A DNA stretch of 64,000 nt from assembly GCF_001443045.1 (NCBI RefSeq), contig NZ_LKPJ01000004.1, positions 311,292 through 375,291 on the forward strand, in the 5' to 3' direction. The translations under genes were made by a program, and so were the position numbers. This document shows, piece after piece, positions 36,213 to 45,835 of this stretch. Under the pieces are notes generated by a model. That model was not told where the DNA came from, searched no databases, and saw only the letters and a list, made by a program, of their open reading frames with translations. Numbering within the stretch: position 1 is the stretch's first letter; every line of letters starts with the position of its first letter. This DNA is from Burkholderia ambifaria (GTDB lineage: Bacteria > Pseudomonadota > Gammaproteobacteria > Burkholderiales > Burkholderiaceae).

Positions 36213-37343
36213 ATGATCGGATTCTCGGTTTCCCGCTGGTGGAGCATGGTGACGAAAGAGTTCCTGCAGATCCGCCGCGATCGCGTGACGCTTGGAATGA
36301 TCGCTGTGTTGCCGATCGTACAGCTGGCACTGTTTGGCTTTGCGATCAACAGCGACCCAAAGCATCTTCCGACGATCGTACTCGCGGACGACGCAAGTGA
36401 ATTTTCGCGATCGCTCGTCGCCGGGATGCGCAATACGGGCTATTTCGATGTCCGGGACGGCTTGTTTTCCGAACGGGCGGCACGTGACGCCCTGCAAAAG
36501 GGAACCGTACAGTTCGTCGTCAGCGTGCCGCACGATTTCTCGCGACGGCTGGTGCGCAGCGAGCATCCGGAAATCCTGGTCGAGGCGGATGCGACCGATC
36601 CCGCCGCGACGGGAAATGCGATCGCCGCGTTCAACACGATGGTGCGAACGGTGCTGGACAAGGATCTGACGGGAGTGTTGGCGATAACCGCGCCACCGCA
36701 CGCGTTCTCGGCCCGTGTGCACAAGATCTACAATCCGGCCGGCGTTACGCAGTACAACATCATTCCGGGATTGATGGGCGTCATCCTGTCGATGACGATG
36801 GTCATGATGACGAGTCTTGCCATTACGCGTGAACGTGAACGCGGCACGATCGAAAACATCCTTGCGTCACCGGCAACATCCATCGAGGTGATCTGCGGAA
36901 AAATCGTTCCGTACATCCTGATCGGCGTCCTGCAGTGCACGATTATCCTGCTGGCGGCCCGATTCGTATTCAGCGTTCCATTCGAAGGCAATCCCGCAAC
37001 CGTCTACTGCCTCGCGTCGTTGCTGATCCTCGCGAACCTGATGGTCGGCATCGCCATCTCGTCGGTCGCACGGAATCAGTTGCAGGCGATGCAGATGACG
37101 TTCTTCTATTTCCTGCCGAGCGTCTTGCTCTCGGGATTCATGTTTCCGTTTTCAGGTATGCCGGGCTGGGCGCGGCTGGTCGGCAACGGCCTGCCACTGA
37201 CGTATTTCAACAGGGCCATTCGCGGTGTTCTCTTGAAGGGAAGCGGATGGAGCGAAATATGGCCCGATGCGTCGGCGATGGTTGTTTTCGCGCTGGTTGC
37301 AATGACGATCGGCCTGCTCGCATACCGAACCACACTCGATTGA
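36213..37343 (+). CDS. ABC-2 type permease
   Basis: 376 residues: a TM helix near 25-45 (MIAVLPIVQLALFGFAI), a large extracytoplasmic domain (45-175), and five more helices including LMGVILSMTMVMMTSLAITRERERGTIENILASP, the conserved ABC-2 elbow motif. It matches the YbhS/YbhR permease group, whose pumps work with HlyD-type fusion proteins. The homodimer forms the membrane channel of the exporter. Confidence 0.88.
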   Translation: MIGFSVSRWWSMVTKEFLQIRRDRVTLGMIAVLPIVQLALFGFAINSDPKHLPTIVLADDASEFSRSLVAGMRNTGYFDVRDGLFSERAARDALQKGTVQFVVSVPHDFSRRLVRSEHPEILVEADATDPAATGNAIAAFNTMVRTVLDKDLTGVLAITAPPHAFSARVHKIYNPAGVTQYNIIPGLMGVILSMTMVMMTSLAITRERERGTIENILASPATSIEVICGKIVPYILIGVLQCTIILLAARFVFSVPFEGNPATVYCLASLLILANLMVGIAISSVARNQLQAMQMTFFYFLPSVLLSGFMFPFSGMPGWARLVGNGLPLTYFNRAIRGVLLKGSGWSEIWPDASAMVVFALVAMTIGLLAYRTTLD

Positions 37344-37349
37344 ACGACG

Positions 37350-38819
37350 ATGGCACAACGAACCCGACCTGGCCGCCGCGCTTGCCGCTCGATTGCGGTT
37401 CTGCCGATCACGGTTGCGATCGTCGTGGGGCAAGGGTGCAGCCATCCCGCGTTTGTCCCGCGATCCGCGAGCGATCTGGCATTGCCTTCCACATTCATGG
37501 GAATGCGCGCCGGTTCGACCGAGCGAGACGGTGTTTACGCACTTGCCGACGACGATACGCGCTGGTGGTCGCGCTTTGGCTCGCCGGCACTGAATGCGCT
37601 TGTCGCGCAGGCGATGGAGGATAGTCCGTCCATACGGAGCGCGGAGTCGCGACTGGTCGAAGCCACGAAGTATCTTGCGGGCCAACGTGGCGCAAGCCGC
37701 TATCCGCAGATCGACTTCGGCGCGTCGGTCAGGAAGGAGCAGTTGAATACCGCCTCGGCCGGCCTGCCGATGATTCCGAATCCATCGCCGTTCATGCTCT
37801 ACAACACGAACGTGAGCGTTCGATACGACTTCGACTTCTTCGGTGCGCAGCACCATCGAATCGCGGCGAAACGGTACGAAGCGGCGCTGAGAAAGCATCA
37901 GGCGGACGCGGCACGCCTGACGCTGGCCGGCAATATCGCCGCTGCGGCGGTCCGGGAAGGACGGCTGCGTGACGAAATCGAGCTGAACGAGGTGGTGTTG
38001 CGGAACCGGCAAGCCGTTCGACAGACGCTGCACGAACGATATGGAATCGGCAGCGTGGCTTATCGGGAAACGACCGAGGCGGATTCGGACGTCGACCGAA
38101 TCGAAGCAGACCTGGCGGCATTGCGCGCGGAACTGCTGAAAACTCGGTTCCAACTAGCGGTTTATGCGGGTGTTCCGTCGCCCGAATTGCTGCCACGGTT
38201 TCGTCTGGGCGATTTGCAGTTGCCGCGAGACCTGCCGTCGATCGTTCCGTCGGAACTCGTGCGTCAACGGCCCGACATTCTCGCAGCGGAGGCGAGCCTG
38301 CATATCGCCGGGGAACTGGCCGGCGTCGCCACGGCGAATCTCTACCCTCGGATCGAGCTGGGTGCGAGCATCGGGTCATCGCCTCTGGTGCTCAGCCAGT
38401 TGTTCGCAGGCGGAGCGGCGATCTGGAACATGGGTGCCCAGCTAAGCGCACCGCTCTTTCACGGCGGAGAATTGCGTGCGGCGCGGGATGCGGCGTATGC
38501 CGCTTACGATGCCACGTTTGAAGAATATCGGAAGGTCGTGCTAGGCGGGTTGCAGAGTGTCGCAGATGCAATGACCGAAATCGATCGCGATACGACTGCG
38601 CTGCAGGCCCGCACGGCCGTCGTGCAACGCCAACAGACGGATCTCGAAATGACGCAACGCCAGTTCGAAATCGGCAGCGCCGACCGGCTACGCGTGCTAC
38701 GCGCCGAGTATGCGTACGATCTGGCGCGGGTCGAGGTGATTCGCCTTCGCGCGGCCAGGATGGCCAGTACGGTTTCATTCTTCGTCGCCGTCGGTGGCGA
38801 TGTGAATCGTACGCGTTGA
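37350..38819 (+). CDS. NodT-family outer-membrane efflux lipoprotein
   Basis: 489 residues. A signal-like start with a cysteine at about 30 (VVGQGCSHPAF) and DTRWWSRFGSPALNALVAQAMEDSPSIRSAESRL, the usual opening of TolC/OprM family channels. Two repeated OEP domains follow, each with strand-helix-helix pattern (LVRQRPDILAAEASLHIAGE in the second). It completes the tripartite exporter. Last gene of the seven-gene operon. Confidence 0.88.
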   Translation: MAQRTRPGRRACRSIAVLPITVAIVVGQGCSHPAFVPRSASDLALPSTFMGMRAGSTERDGVYALADDDTRWWSRFGSPALNALVAQAMEDSPSIRSAESRLVEATKYLAGQRGASRYPQIDFGASVRKEQLNTASAGLPMIPNPSPFMLYNTNVSVRYDFDFFGAQHHRIAAKRYEAALRKHQADAARLTLAGNIAAAAVREGRLRDEIELNEVVLRNRQAVRQTLHERYGIGSVAYRETTEADSDVDRIEADLAALRAELLKTRFQLAVYAGVPSPELLPRFRLGDLQLPRDLPSIVPSELVRQRPDILAAEASLHIAGELAGVATANLYPRIELGASIGSSPLVLSQLFAGGAAIWNMGAQLSAPLFHGGELRAARDAAYAAYDATFEEYRKVVLGGLQSVADAMTEIDRDTTALQARTAVVQRQQTDLEMTQRQFEIGSADRLRVLRAEYAYDLARVEVIRLRAARMASTVSFFVAVGGDVNRTR

Positions 38820-38849
38820 CGGCAGGCACGCCGGAGCCGCGACTGCTGC

Positions 38850-38865
38850 GTCTCCGGCCGGAGAC
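38850..38865. terminator. Palindrome between convergent operons
   Basis: GTCTCCGGCCGGAGAC, self-complementary over 16 bases (6-bp stem with a GGCC loop if folded), lies 30 nt after the efflux-lipoprotein stop and before the end of the convergent aldolase gene. No T tract. Confidence 0.4.
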
Positions 38866-38922
38866 TGCCCTATCCCGTGCCCATGGCGCGACGGGGCAGG
38901 GCAAGGCTGGGCAGGGCTTCCG

Positions 38923-39954
38923 TTACGCCGCCACCTCCCGCGCGCGAACCATCGTCAGCGCCGCATCCTCGATCATGTCCTCCTGCCCGCCGACGAGCCG
39001 CTGCCGGCCCAGTTCGACGAGAATGTCGCGGGCTGGAATCCCGTACTTCGCTTCCGCACGCTTCGCGAACAGCAGGAACGACGAATAGACGCCCGCATAG
39101 CCGAGCGTCAGTGCATCGCGGTCGAGGCGGATAGGTACGTCCATGATCGGCACGACGAGATCTTCCGCGACGTCGGAAATCGCGAACACGTCGACGCCGG
39201 TCTCGATCCCCATCCGGTCGCATACCGCGACGAACACTTCCATCGGCGTATTGCCCGCACCCGCACCGAGGCCGGCCGCGGCGGCGTCGATCCGGTTCGC
39301 ACCGGCGGCGACCGCTGCGACCGAGTTCGCGACGCCCATCGCGAGGTTGTGGTGGCCGTGGAAGCCGAGTTCCGTTTCCGGCTTGAGCGCGGCGCGCACC
39401 TGGCCGATGCGCGCGGTCACGTCGTCGGGCAGCATGTGGCCGGCCGAATCGGTGATGTAGATGCAGTTCGCGCCGTACGACTCCATCAGCTTCGCCTGCA
39501 CGACGAGCTGCTCGGGCGACGACATGTGCGCCATCATCAGGAAGCCGACCGTATCGAGCCCGAGCGAGCGCGCAAGGCCGATATGCTGCTCCGACACGTC
39601 GGCTTCGGTGCAGTGCGTCGCGACGCGGATCGTGCCGACGCCGAGTGCGTGCGCCATGCGCAGGTGCTCGACGGTGCCGATACCGGGCAGCAGCAGCGCC
39701 GACACCTTTGCCTGCTTCAGTTCCGGAATCACGGCGCTCAGGTACGCCTCGTCCGTATGCGCCGGAAAACCGTAGTTAACCGAAGCGCCGCCGAGCCCGT
39801 CGCCGTGCGTGACCTCGATCAGCGGCACGCCGGCCGCGTCGAGCCCGCGCGCGATGTCGCGCATCTGGTCGAGCGTGATCTGGTGACGTTTCGGGTGCAT
39901 CCCGTCGCGCAACGACATGTCGTGGACGGTGATCTTCTTGCCTGCAAGTGACAT
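38923..39954 (-). CDS. hsaF: 4-hydroxy-2-oxovalerate (HOA-type) aldolase of ring-A pathway
   Basis: 343 residues. [18 protein letters not shown] (metal and substrate site, residues 10-27), [15 protein letters not shown] (metal-binding HxH) and the communication domain at the C-terminus match class II pyruvate aldolases BphI/MhpE/HsaF/TesG. It splits 4-hydroxy-2-oxoalkanoate into pyruvate and an aldehyde, channelled to the dehydrogenase encoded upstream. The gene order hydratase-dehydrogenase-aldolase is the standard meta-cleavage tail, here placed with steroid genes. Confidence 0.9.
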   Translation of the reverse strand: MSLAGKKITVHDMSLRDGMHPKRHQITLDQMRDIARGLDAAGVPLIEVTHGDGLGGASVNYGFPAHTDEAYLSAVIPELKQAKVSALLLPGIGTVEHLRMAHALGVGTIRVATHCTEADVSEQHIGLARSLGLDTVGFLMMAHMSSPEQLVVQAKLMESYGANCIYITDSAGHMLPDDVTARIGQVRAALKPETELGFHGHHNLAMGVANSVAAVAAGANRIDAAAAGLGAGAGNTPMEVFVAVCDRMGIETGVDVFAISDVAEDLVVPIMDVPIRLDRDALTLGYAGVYSSFLLFAKRAEAKYGIPARDILVELGRQRLVGGQEDMIEDAALTMVRAREVAA

Positions 39955-39970
39955 CGTGTGACTCCTCGAC

Positions 39971-40870
39971 TCAAGCGGTGGCGGCCGTCGCGGCCTGCAT
40001 CTGTTCGGCGAAACGCTCGGCCGTGGCGGCCGCGGCGGCGGTCATGATGTCGAGGTTGCCCGCATACTTCGGCAGGTAGTCGCCGAGCCCCTCGACTTCC
40101 ATGAAGACCGACACGCGGTTGCCGTCGAACACCGGGCCGTTCTTCAGCGTGTAGCCGGGCACGTAGCGCTGTACTTCCTTGACCATCGCATGCACCGAGG
40201 CGGTGATCGCGTCGACGTCGGGCGGGCCGTCGGTCAGGCAGTGGATCGTGTCGCGCATGATCAGCGGCGGCTCGGCCGGGTTGATCACGATGATCGCCTT
40301 GCCCTTGCGTGCGCCGCCGACCTGTTCGATCGCGCCGGACGTCGTGCGCGTGAATTCGTCGATGTTCTTGCGCGTGCCGGGGCCCACTGAACGCGACGAC
40401 ACGGTCGCGATGATCTCGCCGTACGCGACCGGCTGCACGCGCGACACCGCGTACACCATCGGGATCGTTGCCTGGCCGCCGCACGTCACCATGTTCACGT
40501 TCGCCTGCGCGCTGTCGAGATGCGCGTCGAGGTTCACCGGCGGTACACAGTACGGCCCGATCGCGGCGGGCGTCAGGTCGATCATCTTCACGCCGAGCGC
40601 GGTGAGCTTGTCGGAGTTGTCGCGGTGCACGTAGGCCGACGTGGCGTCGAACGCGATGCGGATCTCGTCGTCGACGACGTGCGGCAGCAGCCCGTCGACG
40701 CCGCGGTCGGTGGTTTTCAGGCCGAACTCGCGGGCTCGCGCGAGGCCGTCGGACGCCGGGTCGACGCCGACCATCCACACGGGTTCGAGCACCGGCGAGC
40801 GGCGCAGCTTGTACAGCAGGTCGGTGCCGATGTTGCCCGGCCCGATCAGTGCGCATTTGATTTTCTTCAT
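39971..40870 (-). CDS. hsaG: Acylating aldehyde dehydrogenase of ring-A pathway
   Basis: 299 residues. NAD motif [14 protein letters not shown] at 9-22, catalytic Cys130 in [12 protein letters not shown], and a GP[G][12 protein letters not shown] segment typical of BphJ/MhpF/HsaG/TesF. It oxidises acetaldehyde or propionaldehyde to the CoA ester in a complex with the aldolase. In HsaFG of steroid degraders the natural product is propionyl-CoA. 16 nt separates it from the aldolase gene. Confidence 0.92.
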   Translation of the reverse strand: MKKIKCALIGPGNIGTDLLYKLRRSPVLEPVWMVGVDPASDGLARAREFGLKTTDRGVDGLLPHVVDDEIRIAFDATSAYVHRDNSDKLTALGVKMIDLTPAAIGPYCVPPVNLDAHLDSAQANVNMVTCGGQATIPMVYAVSRVQPVAYGEIIATVSSRSVGPGTRKNIDEFTRTTSGAIEQVGGARKGKAIIVINPAEPPLIMRDTIHCLTDGPPDVDAITASVHAMVKEVQRYVPGYTLKNGPVFDGNRVSVFMEVEGLGDYLPKYAGNLDIMTAAAAATAERFAEQMQAATAATA

Positions 40871-40883
40871 CAGGGTCGTTCCT

Positions 40884-41666
40884 TTAGATAAAGCGGACGT
40901 CGCACCCGCCGATGCCGGAAATGTGCATCGACAGCGCGTCGCCGGCGGTGACCGGAATCAGCTTCGCGAGCGAGCCGGACAGCACGATCTCGCCGGCGAG
41001 CAGCGGCACGTCGTATGCGGCGAGGGTGTTCGCGAGCCACGCGACCGCGTCGGCGGGGTGGCCGAGCGCCGCATCGCCGCGGCCTTGCGCGACGGGCTCG
41101 CCGTTCTTCTCGATCGTCATCTCGCATGCGGCGAGATCGAGCGTGCGCGGATCGACGCGCGCGTCGCCGAGCACGTATACGCCGCACGACGCGTTGTCGG
41201 CGACGGTGTCCTCGATGCGGATCGCCCAGTCGCGGATGCGCGAATCGACGATCTCGAAGCAGGGTGCGACGGCGGCCGTCGCGGCGATCACATCCGTGCG
41301 GTCGATGCCGGGGCCGCGCAGGTCGCGCGCGAGGATGAACGCGATCTCGCCTTCGGCGCGCGGCGCGATCAGCGACTCGGCGGCGATCGCCTCGCCGGCC
41401 GCGTAGTGCATGCCGGACAGCAGGATGCCGAAATCGGGCTGGCGCACGTTCAGCATGTCCTGCACGGCCTGGCTTGTCACGCCGATCTTCTTGCCGACGA
41501 CCGCTTCGCCATGTTCGACGCGGCGTTCGATGAAGCGTTGCTGGATCCGGTATGCATCGTCGAGCGACAGGCGGCGCGGACGGCTCGACAGCGGCGCGAC
41601 CGGCGCGCGCGCGTGCCACGCGGCGTACAGCTCGTCGCCGAGCGTCGTATGCAGGCGGGAAGACAT
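40884..41666 (-). CDS. hsaE: 2-hydroxypentadienoate-type hydratase of ring-A pathway
   Basis: 260 residues of the FAH-like hydratase family: the opening [36 protein letters not shown], and the metal-binding [12 protein letters not shown] (EIAF acid pair). HsaE/TesE/MhpD/BphH enzymes add water to the 2-hydroxydienoate released by TesD/HsaD. The stop is 14 nt from the dehydrogenase start, so these three genes form one unit. Confidence 0.9.
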   Translation of the reverse strand: MSSRLHTTLGDELYAAWHARAPVAPLSSRPRRLSLDDAYRIQQRFIERRVEHGEAVVGKKIGVTSQAVQDMLNVRQPDFGILLSGMHYAAGEAIAAESLIAPRAEGEIAFILARDLRGPGIDRTDVIAATAAVAPCFEIVDSRIRDWAIRIEDTVADNASCGVYVLGDARVDPRTLDLAACEMTIEKNGEPVAQGRGDAALGHPADAVAWLANTLAAYDVPLLAGEIVLSGSLAKLIPVTAGDALSMHISGIGGCDVRFI

Positions 41667-41696
41667 GAAAGGGCCCTCGAGTCTCGAATGGAAAAG

Positions 41697-41742
41697 GCCG
41701 CCGCCTCGGGCGGCGTCGTGCGCCGGAGCGAGGCTCCGGCGC
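41697..41742 (-). terminator. Two stacked hairpins between DUF1329 and hsaE genes
   Basis: On the minus strand the first is GCGCCGGAGC-CTC-GCTCCGGCGC (41742-41720), a perfect 10-bp stem, followed by GCCGCC-CGAGGC-GGCGGC (41714-41697) and then CTTTTCC. The second with its short T tract resembles an intrinsic terminator, which would partly insulate the envelope-protein genes from the ring-A genes. Confidence 0.6.
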
Positions 41743-41771
41743 GTGGATGGCGGACGTGCCGCGCGCGTTGC

Positions 41772-43154
41772 TTAGTTACCCGAACTGCGGATCGCGTCCG
41801 GCGAGAAGTACGCCTCGCTGAACTGCGGGCTGCTGTCGAGCTTCGGCATCGGCCCTTCGTTGGTCAGGCGGTCGGCCATGTACGCGCCGGAGATCAGGTC
41901 GTGGAAAAACACGACGCCCGGGTAGAACGTCTTCGCGTCATACGCGTACAGCGTCGTCGCGACGTTGGTGCGCCACAGCTGGCCGCGTGCGTCGTAGTTG
42001 TCGGCGAGCAGCGTCATCCACGAATCCTCGTCGATGTACAGCACGCGCTTCGCGTACTGGTGGCGGTAGCCGCTCTTCAGCGTCGCCTGCAGCACCCACA
42101 CGCGATGCAGCTCGTAGCGGATATACGACGGGTTTTCATGACCCTTGGTCAGCAGGTCCGCATACTTGACCGAGCTGTCCATCGCCTTGTAGTTGTCGTA
42201 TGGCACGTACACCTCGCGCTTGCCGACGATCTTCCAGTCGTAGCGGTCGCCGGGGCCGTTGTACAGGCGGTCGTCGTCGACGGTGCGGAAGCCGCCCGGG
42301 CCCTGCGGCTGGTCGTAGCCGTATTCCGGCGCCTGGCGCACGCGCCGAGTGCCCGGGTTGTACATCCACGTGCGCGACGAGTTGTCCGCGCCGGCCTTGT
42401 CCCAATTCGTGAAGCCGACGATCAGCGAGCCGCGGTCCGACAGCGGCAGCTCCGTCGCATTGCGATAGAACGTGCGGTTGTTCAGGTCGCTCTTCACGTC
42501 GTACTTGCCGACGTTGCGCGGCGAGTAGATGTCGTAGCGCACCTTGCCCCACGCGATGTTGCCGTCGGAATACACGACCGCCTGGTCGTAGGTCGCCTGT
42601 TCGGTGCCGATCGCCGACGAGAAGCGCTGGTTCCACAGCAGCTCGGCGGCCGTCTTCGGAATCGGGTAGGGCACCTGCGGCGGCGCGTTGGTCAGCCCGT
42701 TCGCGTCGGAAGTCATCGTCGAATCGGGGGCGTACGCGCGGATGTCCTTGTAGACGGAATCCGCGTAGCGGAAGTCGCGATGGCTCGGATAGACGTTGAT
42801 CTTGAAGCTGGCCGGATAGCGCTTGAACATCGCCTTCTGGCCGTCGGTCAGGTGCTCGGCGTACTGCGCCATGTTTTCCGCGGTAATCGTCGCGATCGGC
42901 TTCTCGCTCGCGAACGGATCGGGGTAGCGGCTGCCGCGCTTGTATTGCACGTCGGGCGGCGTGCCGAGCCACTTGCCCGACCACTCGGGCACGCTGCTGT
43001 CCTTGCTCGCGGCGCGTACCGCGCCCATCGGCGTCAGCGGGCCGTCGAGCGCCTTCAGGTCGTCCGGCGTGACTTTCGGGAACGACGCCGTCGAGACGAG
43101 TGCGCACGCGGCCATCACCGACGCGCGCAGGAGGGGGAGACGAATTCGCTTCAT
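41772..43154 (-). CDS. DUF1329 family exported protein
   Basis: 460 residues from the ATG at 43154, which follows AGAGGA and gives a signal peptide (MKRIRLPLLRASVMAACALVSTASF); the frame's earlier ATG overlaps the upstream gene. Conserved family features include the LDGPLTPMGAVRAASKD opening and WMYNPGTRRVRQAPEYGYD, and RYELHRVWVLQATL near the end. DUF1329 has a LolA/LolB-like fold in known structures and is found with DUF1302 in clusters for hydrophobic substrates. Probable periplasmic or outer-membrane-associated lipid/steroid carrier; the function is not proven. Confidence 0.85.
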   Translation of the reverse strand: MKRIRLPLLRASVMAACALVSTASFPKVTPDDLKALDGPLTPMGAVRAASKDSSVPEWSGKWLGTPPDVQYKRGSRYPDPFASEKPIATITAENMAQYAEHLTDGQKAMFKRYPASFKINVYPSHRDFRYADSVYKDIRAYAPDSTMTSDANGLTNAPPQVPYPIPKTAAELLWNQRFSSAIGTEQATYDQAVVYSDGNIAWGKVRYDIYSPRNVGKYDVKSDLNNRTFYRNATELPLSDRGSLIVGFTNWDKAGADNSSRTWMYNPGTRRVRQAPEYGYDQPQGPGGFRTVDDDRLYNGPGDRYDWKIVGKREVYVPYDNYKAMDSSVKYADLLTKGHENPSYIRYELHRVWVLQATLKSGYRHQYAKRVLYIDEDSWMTLLADNYDARGQLWRTNVATTLYAYDAKTFYPGVVFFHDLISGAYMADRLTNEGPMPKLDSSPQFSEAYFSPDAIRSSGN

Positions 43155-43191
43155 GACAATCCTCTTGCTGAGTGACGAGCGGACGGGCCGC

Positions 43192-44757
43192 TCAGAAGTG
43201 GTAGGTCGCCGTGGCGAGCACATAGTCGCGATCCGACAGCGGACGCGTGACCGGGTTGGGCGAACCGAGGAACTTGGCGTAGACGAGCGACAGCTGCAGG
43301 TTGCTCAGGCGCGTGAACGTCACGCCGGCCGTCACGCGGTGATCGCCCTGGCCCGTGAGCGAACCGAGCGCGCCGGCGAGCGGCGACGTGCCGGTCAGGT
43401 CGTGCGTGTAGGTCAGCGGCACGTCGAGATCCCAGCCGTTGAACACGTTCTTGTAGCTGAGCGTCCACGCGATCTCCATCGCGAGCGCATTGCGCGAGTT
43501 GGCGAGCGTCGTCGAGCCGTCGAGCTCGGAGATGCTGCCCGCATGCACGTACGTCAGTTCGCCGATCAGCGACTGCGAGTTCGCGAGGACGCTCGGCCCG
43601 ATCGAATAGATGCCCGACAGGTTGGTCTGCAGCACGTTCGCGCGCGTCGACTGCGGGCCGGTCGGCGTGTTGACGAGCACGGCCGCGCCCTGGCGGTACG
43701 ACACTTCGCCCGCGACGTTCACCGGGCCGACCTGCGTCGAGAAGCTCGCGCCGGTCAGCTTGATGTTGCTGAAATACTTTTGCTGGTACTGGAGCGTCGG
43801 GAAGTACGTCGTGACGACGCTCGGGTTCATGTCGTTGTAGTGCAGGTGGTACAGGCCGAGCTCGGTGTCGCCGAGGACGCGAAAGCGCGCGCCGATACCC
43901 CACTGGTTGCGCGCGCTCGGCTTGTCGTCGGGGCCGCGCGGAATGATCATCCCGCCCGGGCCGATGATGTACTGCGCGCCGGGGCCCGTGACGTCGGAGT
44001 AGCTCCAGTACGTGCCGGGCGCGGTCAGCCGGTTCTGCTGGTACGAGAACTGGTAGTAGCCGAGCAGGCTGAAGTTCGGCGTGATCTGCCACTGCGTCGA
44101 GATCTGCGGCACCGGCAGCAGGATGTCCTTCACCTCGGCGCCCGCCATGTACGACTTGGCCGCATCGGCGGGACCCTGCGCGCCCGCGATGTTCGGGAAG
44201 AACAGGCTTTCGCCCCATGCGACCACCTGGTCGCCGACCTTCACGTTCAGGCTCGTCGAGCCGAGATGGAACGTGTTGTACGCATACGCGGCGAGCAGCG
44301 TCGTGTGGCCGCCCGACCAGTAGCGCGCGTCGCTCGTGAAGTCGTTGTACTGACCCGAGTGGTTCACCGTGCCCGGCGCGTCGTTGTAGTTCGGGCGGTG
44401 ATAGGCCTGGTCGTAGAACGTATCCGCACGCACGAACACGCCCCAGTCGTCGTGCTTCAGGTTCACTTCGCCGAGCAGGCTGACCTGGTTCTCGATCAGC
44501 TTGTTCTTCGCGAAGTTGCGATCGCCGTCGTCGCCGTTGATGTTCGCGGGCGTCAGCAGATTGCCGCTCGGCGCACGCGTGCGCATGCCGAGCCCGTAGC
44601 TGAGCGTGAACGTATAGTCCAGCGTCGTGTCGGCGCCAAGCGCAATCGTGCTGCCTGCGTGTGCGTCGGGAACGGCGCACGACAGCAGCGCGGCGGCCAG
44701 CGTCGACAGCGTGGCGGCGGCCCGCTTGTCGGTACGGCGCGAAATCCGTTGATGCAT
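43192..44757 (-). CDS. DUF1302 family outer-membrane protein
   Basis: 521 residues. The signal peptide ends near residue 34 (VPDAHA-GS). The body is all-beta in pattern with WGESLFFPNIAG, GVFVRADTFYDQ and repeated Tyr/Phe strands, and ends in a terminal Phe (LATATYHF) as in BAM-inserted barrels. Often paired with DUF1329 in steroid, ester and alkane clusters, and proposed as an uptake channel for hydrophobic compounds. AGAGGAG precedes the ATG. First gene of the minus-strand operon. Confidence 0.85.
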   Translation of the reverse strand: MHQRISRRTDKRAAATLSTLAAALLSCAVPDAHAGSTIALGADTTLDYTFTLSYGLGMRTRAPSGNLLTPANINGDDGDRNFAKNKLIENQVSLLGEVNLKHDDWGVFVRADTFYDQAYHRPNYNDAPGTVNHSGQYNDFTSDARYWSGGHTTLLAAYAYNTFHLGSTSLNVKVGDQVVAWGESLFFPNIAGAQGPADAAKSYMAGAEVKDILLPVPQISTQWQITPNFSLLGYYQFSYQQNRLTAPGTYWSYSDVTGPGAQYIIGPGGMIIPRGPDDKPSARNQWGIGARFRVLGDTELGLYHLHYNDMNPSVVTTYFPTLQYQQKYFSNIKLTGASFSTQVGPVNVAGEVSYRQGAAVLVNTPTGPQSTRANVLQTNLSGIYSIGPSVLANSQSLIGELTYVHAGSISELDGSTTLANSRNALAMEIAWTLSYKNVFNGWDLDVPLTYTHDLTGTSPLAGALGSLTGQGDHRVTAGVTFTRLSNLQLSLVYAKFLGSPNPVTRPLSDRDYVLATATYHF

Positions 44758-44832
44758 GGTGTCTCCTCTGGGGGTATCGACGACGGTCGACTGTGGTTGT
44801 CGTGAGAGGCAGAGTAGGGAGATCGCGGTAGC

Positions 44833-44866
44833 AGGGAATCGTCAAAATGAACTAGATGACTTCCCT
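44833..44866. promoter_or_regulatory. Operator-like inverted repeat ahead of the DUF1302 gene
   Basis: AGGGAA-tc-GTCA and TGAC-TTCCCT are complementary apart from a 2-nt bulge, separated by 12 nt. It lies 76-109 bp upstream of the DUF1302 start, where an activator would bind. No consensus sigma-70 promoter is spaced properly downstream, which fits activator dependence. The SDR gene ends just beyond it (44918). Confidence 0.45.
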
Positions 44867-44917
44867 AGGACTGGAAACGATCGGGCAACGCTGCGCGTGC
44901 TGCGTGCGCAGCGTGTG

Positions 44918-45697
44918 TCATCGCGCGTTCGCTTGTGCCGCCGACAGGAACGCGGGCCGTTCGCCGCCGCCATCGAGCCGCAGGTTCGTGCCCGACGTGT
45001 ACGACGCGTCGGGCGATGCGAGGAACAGGCACGCCGCCGCGACGTCGTCGGGCGTCGCGAGACGTCCGGCCGGTATCGTCGCGCGGATGGCGTCGAGCGC
45101 ATCGTCGTCGCCGTAGTGGCCGTCGGTAGCCGATTCCGTCTGCACGAGGCTCGGGCTGATCGCGCACACGCGCACGCGCGGCGCCCACTCGACCGCGAGC
45201 GACGTGACCGCGTTGACGAGGCCCGCCTTCGCGGCGCCGTAGGCGGCCGTCCCGGGCGACGGCCGCGACGCGCTGACGCTCGCGATGAACAGCATCACGC
45301 CGCCGTGCGGCTGCGGCTGCATGATCGCGTTCACGCGCTGCGCGAGCTGCAGCGGCGCGATCAGGTTCAGCCGCACGATCGATTCGGTGAAGCGCGGCGA
45401 TGTGTCGGCCGCGAGCGCGAACGGCGAGCCGCCCGCGTTGTTGACGAGCACGTCGAGGCCGCCGGCCGCAGCGCGGATCGTCGCGAGCATCGCGTCGACC
45501 TGCTCGATGTCGCGCAGGTCGGTCGCGACGAAGCGGGCCGTGCGGCCGCCGGCCGAAGGCGGCGTGTCGGGCGCGCTACGCCCGCACACGAACACGCGTG
45601 CGCCCGCCGCGAGAAAACGCTCGGCGATGCGCCGCCCGATGCCCTTGGTGCCGCCCGTCACGAGCACCGTCTTGCCGCTGTAGTCGAATCCGTTCAT
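44918..45697 (-). CDS. SDR-family oxidoreductase
   Basis: 259 residues from the ATG at 45697 (GGAGGCAGACG upstream), rather than the frame's earlier ATG whose extra 31 residues are basic and featureless. TGGTKGIG (about 14-21), NNAG near 86, Ser in ASVSASRPS and YxxxK in AYGAAKAG. C-terminal GTNLRLDGGGERPAF is usual for SDRs. It is divergent from the tesD gene and may act on a steroid hydroxyl, but the substrate cannot be read from sequence. Confidence 0.82.
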   Translation of the reverse strand: MNGFDYSGKTVLVTGGTKGIGRRIAERFLAAGARVFVCGRSAPDTPPSAGGRTARFVATDLRDIEQVDAMLATIRAAAGGLDVLVNNAGGSPFALAADTSPRFTESIVRLNLIAPLQLAQRVNAIMQPQPHGGVMLFIASVSASRPSPGTAAYGAAKAGLVNAVTSLAVEWAPRVRVCAISPSLVQTESATDGHYGDDDALDAIRATIPAGRLATPDDVAAACLFLASPDASYTSGTNLRLDGGGERPAFLSAAQANAR

Positions 45698-45835
45698 CGT
45701 CTGCCTCCGTTTCGGTGGCCCGATGATAGGAACAAGCGCGCGCGGCTTCGTAGTCTGAAAGGATGATGCCGGGCGGCGCCTGCGGCGCAATCATCGTGGC
45801 AAGCATCCATCGACCGACGAAGGAGACAACCCGCG

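Noticed and set aside
40641-43175. 844-codon + strand open frame across hsaE and DUF1329
   Set aside because: Spans three genuine minus-strand genes and shows no domain.
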